Shown here: piece by piece, positions 56,608 through 64,000 of the stretch
How positions within the stretch are numbered: position 1 is the stretch's first letter
Layout: every line of letters starts with the position of its first letter
NCBI GenBank assembly: GCA_037892935.1
Contig: JAYXKI010000009.1
Coordinates: 1,364,001-1,428,000, forward strand
From: Phlebopus portentosus
Lineage: Eukaryota > Basidiomycota > Agaricomycetes > Boletales > Boletinellaceae
Reading direction: 5' to 3'
DNA: 64,000 bases
The notes under the pieces: generated by a model
What the model saw: only the letters and a program-made list of their open reading frames with translations
Databases searched by the model: none
Told to the model about the DNA's origin: nothing
Position numbers and translations under genes: made by a program

Positions 56608-58247
56608 TCAATCCACGAAGGATTCTAACTCCTCCCGAACTCCAAAACTTTCCAATCCTCTATCCGCTGTAGATAAGGTGGGCACCTGCATGTTCCAGGA
56701 CAATTGCGTTGCGACTTCTTCGCGTGGACCGTAATATGCCTGTCGGAGGCTGAGGATGAGTTTGGGGCCCAGAATAGTCACCAGGGTCATCACAAGTGTC
56801 TCGTATGCATTCATCTGAACGGAAATAAATGAAGTCACAGCGTTCTCCATTCGAAGATAAGCAGATTGCGCAAGAGCAGATTATTCTAAAGGCTCACGAC
56901 GTGATGCTCGATGGCGAAAACAAGGGTCGCTCCAATGAGACAGACAGTGAAAATTCTTCAATATCGCACGTACTCGGCATCAGTGAAACAAATGTTTCAT
57001 GCAAAGAACACTTACATGGCAAAGTAAGCGATATAATCTTTTGCCATTGAGGTGGTTACATCGCGCGGCCGTGGAAGCTGAATATTAGACTTTCGTATCC
57101 CGGAACTAATCCATTCCCGACACCCTGCTTTTAAGACGACCAGAAGGAATAGCATCGGCTCGACGAATGATGCAACAGCCCATCCGGTTCCAGACATTAT
57201 GAAACCAGACATACACGCACTTCGGCGATCGGATAGTTCCGATAAGCAAATTATTCTTCCGCATATTCTTCCCTCTTCCAGAACTTTCAATGAAGCATTT
57301 GATCAGCTCTACATACAGATCACTCACGAAACTCGTCAAGCAACTGCAAGATGTTGAACGCAAGCGGAATTATTGTTAACAAGACGAAAAATATGAGTAG
57401 CCTCTCGCTCCTTCCGTACAGAGCGTACACTCGCATCATAAGAATCACTTGATGAGCGGACGAGTTGAATGGGGGCCAGGTGCCGAAGATTGATCGTGTT
57501 ACTCACCCTCTGCGACCAGGATGATCATAGGTCCAAGACCAATAAACAAATATCCGTCAAGACCTCGTGGTCATGTTCAGTAGGCGAATACAGGAAATTT
57601 GAGTGATACTCACAGGTCTCAAAGGGATTATTCAGGATATTGATAATCTAATAATGGAGGACCAAATCAACGGGATCAGCCAGGAAAGCGGTGAAGTAAT
57701 CAACACGTATGCCAGAGTCGTCAGAAGAATCATTCCATGCGAAACTATGCATCCCCATGATTGTGCATCTGTCCGATGGACGCTTAAGCGATGATACTTA
57801 CGATGTGGTTTGCACATACATTAAGAAAATTGTACCGAGATGTCTTGCCTGCAGGAACATGAGGTCCGCATGTATTTGATATTCAGCAAGTACATTCCTT
57901 TTCCAGCTGTCCACTTCTTCGACTGGAGAGATGTAGGCTCAGAATCTTCCGGAATGACTCACAGGAGATCAGAATCTACCCAGATGTATTCGACCTAGAC
58001 GATCACTTCAATCAGCCGCTCACTTTCGGAGTGTTTGAAATTTCATCTCTTCATAGAAATGCAACGCTGTCTTTCGCCATTAGTACTATTCAGGACATTC
58101 CAAAGTGACCTACCAATATAATAGAGATGGAACGTAGCACATGCGACTGAAATACCGTGTGAGCCGTACCGAGGAAAATAATGAAAGGCGAAACTGACCA
58201 ATTATCGATTTAAATGTGGTAATTTGACGAGCCTCTTCGGAAGACAT
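56608..58247 (-). CDS. DUF6533-domain multi-pass membrane protein, copy C
   Basis: Third DUF6533 copy, apparently intact where checked. Exon 1 begins MSSEEARQITTFKSII, next VACATFHLYY, then VEYIW-type signature with SKKWTAGKGMYLL, which keeps the Trp lost in copy B. MGMHSFAWND, VILMMRVYALYGRSERLLIFF, MSGTGWAVASFVEPMLFLLVVL, AKDYIAYFAM and NAYETLVMTLVTILGPKLILSLRQAYYG follow, ending ELESFVD. Multi-pass membrane topology like copy A. Closest to copy B. Not all splice borders were verified. Confidence 0.72.
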
Positions 58248-58293
58248 TTCAGGTTTAGATGGGTGTTCTACTTGACCAGAGTGAGGTGCAGGA

Positions 58294-58300
58294 TTTATAC
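58294..58300 (-). promoter_or_regulatory. TATA box of DUF6533 gene C
   Basis: GTATAAA on the minus strand 47 bases before the ATG; the following 140 bases upstream are almost identical to those of copy B. Confidence 0.6.
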
Positions 58301-58519
58301 TCGGGCGAAAACGTCATGATACAAAGCTGGGTCGTTGCGGGATGTGACGCGAACAAAATCGAAGCTCCATTCGACGACTAGTATCACCAGCGCATCAGAC
58401 AGGGTTACGTTGCACGTTGCGGGCCTGGCCAGAGCTGGAATAGAAAGACAGACACTAGAGTACATCAGTGGCGCTAGAACGAACATCATGGTTGAACGAT
58501 GTAGGTCCGTCGGGCCGGA

Positions 58520-59700
58520 GCAATCGGCCTAATAGCTGTACAAATGGAGAATGAGAAATAAGCGCATAGGAAATCGGTCAATAGGATACCTTGTTCTTAT
58601 GAAGTTGAAATTTATGGGAGATCAAGAGCACTGTCGAAGAGCTCGGGGAGTTCGAGGTCAGCAAATGCTTATTCACTCTTGCTACCATGCAGATAGCATG
58701 ATTCTATCCTCCTGACGTGTTTGACGGTAGAGAATCAGGTTTCGGTGAAGTCAGACATGCTAGAAAAGACATCAACAGCGTTGAGTATACACGCTTCGTT
58801 GGTCAGCATGGGGAATGACGCACGAGATGAGGCTGTTCCGGTCCACCACAGCATTGAGAAAACAAGAGAATCCATGACGGTGTGTAGTCTTTTACTGGAA
58901 TTATTACCGGTGATTCACAGATCACGAGGATCCACGGAGAAAGTTTTAATTCGAAACCAGCTCAAAGAGGTCCGCAGGTAGGTCCGTTTGTAGGTCTTAA
59001 ACTCCCTCGATAGGATCCCAGTTGTCTATTTTTCAATCCTCCCCTCGACAGATCGAAAACAATATCTCTCCACTATGTCTTTACCGTGATTGAATTTAAT
59101 GGCAGGCCAATTTGAATCCATTCCGAGCATCGTCCAGAAGACCTGCGGACCAAGGATGACTGATGAATCGTCTACAGACGTGCAGCAGTCCCGCCATCGG
59201 CTTGTAATCACTAGATTCGATGGCATGATGAAGAATGCGAAACAAATTCGTCCTGAAGGCAATATGTGCCTTGTTTCAGGGTTCTCTTTTGATGGGATAA
59301 CCAAATTCTTCCACGCAGTCTGCAACATCATTAGTTTTTGAAGTCCAGCTTTCCGGCAGTCTTTTGAGCCATTGTATAAACTCCTTGAGTTGCTTTTTTT
59401 TTCCTTCCATCAATTAGATAGGAGTTTCTGAACGTTCTATACTGCTGATGAAGATTACTCGTATCAACAGAAGAGAACTAGGGAACAGAGATGATGAAGG
59501 AACATACTATATCCTCTGAAATACTGATGTGCTGATGGTGTTTATCCATCGACTCTTCGGCTGTGACTCTTTGAAATAAGTCCATAGATGCGAAACACCC
59601 TTCACTTTGTTTGTCTTCTACTGGGTCTTTAGCGAGGTCACTTTCGCGTGAACTGAACAGAACAGAACAACATTTCATTTTCAGTTTAGACTCGATGCTG
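58520..59700 (-). pseudogene. Degenerate membrane-protein-like remnant E-C
   Basis: Corresponds in position and sequence to E-A and E-B: MDSLVFSMLWWTGT near 58,875 and LQTAWKNLVIPSKENPETR near 59,330 align with MDGLVFAMLQ in E-A and LLIAWEGFRYHNKSS in E-B. Frames are interrupted. It ends close to the promoter of the EMC1 gene, marking the right edge of the duplicated island. Confidence 0.35.
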
Positions 59701-59740
59701 AGATGAAGTCTCACGATCCCGTGCGGGGAAACTCGTGATC

Positions 59741-59928
59741 TCGACGCGTCTGCAGTCGTCCCACCGACACTTTACCGGATACAAGCAGAATTTGTTTACT
59801 ACTGTAGGTACGTAGTTTTTTTACCGTCTCAAAAGTAATCACTATCTCATCTCCTAGTTGGATATTCCGGTCTCTGTTCTCTTGTGAACCGCAAGATTAC
59901 GTGTCGCCTCCTCATTCAAATAGGACGG
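59741..59928. promoter_or_regulatory. Probable promoter of the EMC1 gene
   Basis: Short unique region between the island and the EMC1 start. It includes a T-run and 'tctcatctcctagttgg'. No TATA box is evident. Confidence 0.35.
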
Positions 59929-62900
59929 ATGCGAGGCATGCTTCTGCGTGTCCTCTGCTATGGATTGTTATGGCCCTTTGTACTCAAAGCTGTAGCGGCT
60001 TTGCATAAGTCCGATGCTGGCGTGGTTGACTGGCACAGGTCATTCATAGGCGTTCCCTTGACACACACGCAGAGTCTTGCCCCTACGTTCCATCGCTTCA
60101 ATGCAGGAACTGGAAAAAAGGCGACGAAAAGCGTAATCCTCAGTGCGACGAGCGAAAATGTTTTGGGTGCGGTGGATGCAGTTTCGGGTGACATCGGTAA
60201 GTTTCCTGATACTCCTGAAGGAGCTCTATTGAAGCATTTCGTGTAGTATGGAGATTCGCCTCGAACTTGAAGATAGGATTGCTAGCTTCCGTGCAGACGG
60301 TGACTGTAAGTTTCGACCTTTAGTTTCCCTACAACTCGAGTTAATATATAAGTAGATGTCGTTTCGCTGTCGGGACCTGGCGGTTCGACGTTCCGCAGTT
60401 TCGACACAGTCACTGGAGACTTAATCTTAGAACGTCGCCTCCACTCACCTCAGGATGGCCAGCTCTTCGAGCCCGCAGATATCGGAGTACATCTGGTCTT
60501 TGCAGATGTCGATGTTGCTACTGCAGGTTCAAGTGTCGATGTGTTTGCTCTTAGTAGCGGTTGCACCGTGCGCCGTGTCGATGTTGCTTCAGGGAAAGTA
60601 ACATGGGAATGGTCATCGGGAGATAAAGCGTTAGTATTATAGTTTTCATCTGCTTCTCTCCTTTATCAACTTTCTGCAGCTCTTCTGTCGTCTATTCTCG
60701 AATAGCTCGGACACCATCGACCGTTTTTGTTGTAGGCCTCGCCAGAATATCCTCGTCATACTCGCTTCACGTCGCAGCGCTGTCTGCGGAGACCGGAGAG
60801 GAACTGAATACGGTCCATATTCCTTCAAATATTCATAATGGACTCACTGATTTCCTCGTCCTATCCGACGAAACATCCGATGATCCCTACGTTGTATGGC
60901 TGGAGCACGGTCAGGGTCAGCTCCGCTTCGCATCACTTACTCCGGAGCTCAAAGGACAGCAAAGGGCTCTCAAGGGTGCCTCGTTCAAGTCACTAATAAA
61001 TATTGGCCTGAATGAACGTGGCCACTTTATTGCCCTGCAGACCGACGGCACTGGAATGGCGCTCAAACTCGACAGGGCAAGCAAGGGCATAACACTTGTC
61101 TGGGAATTCGCGGAATCGGTTTGTTGCTCTGGCATTCGGAACATTTGATAGCTATTGCTCAGCATCTTGTACAGGCGATTTCTGACCGATACACGGAGTC
61201 GATATATACGGGAGGACTTGACAAAGACAACCAAGTCTATATCGGCCGGGTATTTTGGTCAAATGTGCTCAAGGTCTCAATTTGACAAGCCTCCTCTTTT
61301 CGGACTATCACTGATTATCCTTGAAGTCTGCATCTGCTCATGTGTACGCACCTCACGCCGCAGAGGGGAAGGGACTTGTTCGAGGCTACACATTTCCCTT
61401 TGACTCCAATTCACATGGCGTAATGATGCATGTGAGTGTTCTCCTAACACCTACTTTATTTCATCTAAGGTTCTTTTCCCTACAGACTGCGCTCGACGCA
61501 GCGAACCCGAACGATGTACTTGTGATTGCTCGGTTTGCTATTGTAACAAGCACCGGAGCGGTGCAACTTTGGCAACACGATCGTGCCCAGTGGACTCGCG
61601 AGGAGGCGCTCGCAGAGGTAGAACTCGCGGAATTTGTCGAACTGCCGGAGGCGAAAACAGCTACCGCGCTTGTCGGTGATGAGGACGAGAACTTTGTCGA
61701 ACGTATAACGCGTCAGATTTCAGACGCAAAGGTTTGTATATTTATGACTTACCACTTCGATTGAATCACTGAAAGTCAGAGTGAATAGGACTTCCCGAGC
61801 TACCTGCTGGCTTTCATTCGACGCTTTGCGACAGGCTCCTATGAAAAAGCGAGCACTTCAGCAAGCCTTGTTACCAGTCATGACGCCGTGAATGGAACCA
61901 TCCTCACACGCGACGCGTTCGGTTTCCGCAAGGTCATCGTTGCAGCTACACGACGCGGTATCGTTTACGGTATAGACTCTGCCTCTGGAGAGATTGTATG
62001 GAGTCGACTACTGGGACTCGGCTGGGCGAGAAAGGTTGGTGGACACCACGTTCCTGTCAAGATCTTCGTGACGCGGACGGTTAACGATGGAGATGTCCCA
62101 CGAGTTGCAATCGTAACGCAGCGTATGGCGGACAATGTGAGTTTAGCCTGCTATATGGTCGAGATAAGACTGATTAAACACTCATCGCGATGGAAGGGAC
62201 TGGTCGATACTGTTCTGTTCCACATTGATGCTCTTACGGGTGAAGACGCGGAAGGTAAATCGCCTTCTAAAGGTGTCCTGGAAGGTGTCGATATCATCAA
62301 CGGAGAGCTCCTTGATGCGTTCATGCTGCATGAGGAAAAGATCGTCGTATTAGTCGACAAGTTTCTGCAGGTAATCTAATGCAGCTAAAGCACACGCAAC
62401 TTGTCTGATCAATTGCTGTGTAGATTTATCTTTTCCCTGGCACAGATGACAAACGTGATACCTTCCAGAGCCTCGCGCCTCAGCTATACTTCCCTCTACT
62501 CGCTCCAGGGAAGATCCTTGGGCACCAAGTAAGTCCTGAGCCAGCATTCACCGGCAAATTTACTGCCTATCCGATATGGACATCCCTCTTCCCTCCTGGG
62601 GAGAGAGTCATCACCGCATTTCGTCGGCCAGCCGGTGAAGTCGTCGCGTCTCTCGGAAAAGTTCTCGGTGATCGCAGCACATTGTACAAATACCTGAACC
62701 CTCATCTTATCGGGTATGTTACACTCGCTCAGAGTGATGAAGGCGTGCCGCCTACATGTGGAGTATACCTCATTGATGGCGCGAAGGGCACCATTATCTA
62801 TAACTCGGTTATTCCTGCTGCACGTGGGACGTGTGATATACACGTGGCATTCACCGAGAACTGGCTCGTGTATTTCTATTATGATGACGAAATTGTCTCT

Positions 62901-63734
62901 GCTGCACAGGCAAAGGGATACCGCGTCGTGTCTGTTGAACTTTATGAGGGCAGGGGCGTAAATGACAAGACAAGAAGGTCCGTTAGGCTGCTATTCTCTG
63001 AGCAGTCTGATTCTTGGAAGACTGATGAACTATGTTGTTATATTCTGATAGCTCCGAGATTTCCATCTATAACAACAGGAGCACGGAAGTCACAATATAC
63101 GAGCAGGCGTTCGTCTTCCCGTCGGCTGTGACTGCAGTCACTACTACCACTACAAAATTCGGGATTGCCACGAAGGATCTCATTGGTATGTTCTTCGGTG
63201 TCTGATTTTGTCCCATTATTTTTCCCTCTGACAAGCCTGATCCATAAAGTTGCAAACTACAGAGGCCAAATCCAAACGTTCCCTCGAAGGATCCTCGATC
63301 CACGCAGGCCAAAACGGAAGGTAACTGCACGAGAGCAAGAGGAATGGCTCATCCAGTACGACCCGCTGATTCCCGACGACTCCCGCCGAGTCATTTCGCA
63401 TAACTACCGGGTTCGTACTCCCTTCCAAGTCCTCATCTGCCCTTATTTCCTCGCTTGCCTTATACTAACCTCATTGAATCTTATTCCTTTATAGGTCGTC
63501 AACACCCGAAAACTTCTCACATCCCCCGCACAACTGGAGTCTACTTCTCTGATATTTGCATACGGTGGATTGGACCTCTTCGCGTCGCGCGTCGCGCCGA
63601 GTCACACCATTGACGTCCTCAGCGAGAACTTCAACAAGCTTCAGTTGGTCTTGACGATTGCTGGCTTGAGTGTGGCGATTTTGGTGACAAGCCCGATTGT
63701 GCGGAATAAGAGGTTAAAGGAGCAGTGGTATTAG
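59929..63734 (+). CDS. EMC1: ER membrane protein complex subunit 1 (EMC1)
   Basis: Large lumenal subunit of the ER membrane complex, which inserts and stabilises transmembrane proteins. The start at 59929 gives a signal peptide (MRGMLLRVLCYGLLWPFVLKA). Then come beta-propeller-type repeats (VLGAVDAVSGDI, VVSLSGPGGST, VDVASGKVTWEWSSGDKA, VIAATRRGIVYGIDSASGEIVW-like). The C-terminal domain is FPRRILDPRRPKRKVTAREQEEW, PLIPDDSRRVISHNYRVVNTRKLLTSPAQLESTSLIFAYGGLDLF. A final membrane segment (LQLVLTIAGLSVAILVTSPIV) and the typical KEQWY end follow. There are many introns; one donor is GTTAGT near 60,630. After exon 1 (59929-60196) the expected VWR is in one frame and RLELEDRIASFRADGD in another, one base apart, so a small frame problem exists near 60,252. 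Identification is firm. Confidence 0.93.
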
Positions 63735-64000
63735 AGTCTCAATAGAATTAATTCCTTGTGCGGGGAGAGTATCGAATGGAGGATACATTCCTAATCTTGA
63801 TTTTGTTGCGATGAATATGAGAGGCTGGCGTGTTTCAGATCAGATAATGTACATGGGGATTACAATGCTATGAGTAATTTTGTGGCGTTTTTTTACATCT
63901 ATGTGTGTAAATATTTATTCAATATAGTTTTGGTCCTTCCACCTTGGTAGTCTGTAATATATATAACCATATTTCCAATTCCAAGTACCCTTCCTTTTTT
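63735..64000. other. 3' region of EMC1
   Basis: AT-rich 3' flank, no gene seen before the window ends. Confidence 0.4.

Larger units (their letters stand above)
44899..59740. repeat. Three tandem cassettes of about 4.9 kb (D gene, DUF6533 gene, membrane-protein remnant)
   Basis: Unit I 44.9-49.8, unit II 49.8-54.9 and unit III 54.9-59.7 kb. Matching points recur at regular distance: the VLDLF exon at 45,620, 50,580 and 55,336; the DUF6533 stop at 46,926, 51,844 and 56,608; the DUF6533 start at 48,645, 53,514 and 58,247. Units II and III are almost identical over 53,560-53,720 and 58,290-58,440, so they separated last. Confidence 0.82.

Overview
The window is nuclear DNA of a basidiomycete fungus, most likely an Agaricomycete. 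Genes are broken by many short GT-AG introns (about 40-130 bases) with CTRAY-like branch points. Several families typical of mushroom-forming fungi occur: DUF6533 membrane proteins, F-box/leucine-rich proteins, and a GABA-type amino-acid permease. There is no sign of prokaryotic organisation. The species cannot be named from this sequence.

Left core block (1-14.5 kb): a UBE2S-type ubiquitin-conjugating enzyme (+), an NAD(P)-binding epimerase/dehydratase-like protein (+), an APC-family amino-acid permease (-) and a 1,772-residue Ras guanine-nucleotide exchange factor (-). These are single-copy housekeeping or signalling genes. Spliced models could be closed in frame for all except the permease, where only part of the splicing was resolved.

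Accessory island (about 14.8-59.7 kb): this is built almost entirely from duplicated material, with one housekeeping gene, GAPDH (20.7-22.2 kb, -), inside it. It has three layers. (1) A mirror-image duplication: F-box, F-box remnant, F-box, fragment of hypothetical family 'D' on the left (14.8-20.4 kb) is matched by family D gene, F-box, F-box remnant, F-box on the right in opposite orientation (36.4-42.9 kb). (2) Between the arms, a uncharacterised gene ('T') repeated four times in tandem on the minus strand (23.5-33.7 kb), each with its own TATA box and 5'UTR intron. (3) To the right, a roughly 4.9-kb cassette repeated three times (44.9-59.7 kb): a family D gene (+), a DUF6533 membrane-protein gene (-) and a degenerate membrane-protein-like remnant (-). 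In most families some copies keep open, splice-consistent frames while others carry small frameshifts, so the region looks like a birth-and-death cluster. A 53-bp hAT-like MITE with an 8-bp target duplication sits in one F-box remnant, and the mirror copy supplies the empty site.

Right core block (59.9-63.7 kb): the ER membrane complex subunit EMC1 (+), whose model has one apparent 1-base problem near its second exon.

For the island genes no joint pathway can be read from the sequence. F-box proteins would be substrate adaptors of SCF ubiquitin ligases and DUF6533 proteins are multi-pass membrane proteins of unknown role. Families T and D are unrecognised.
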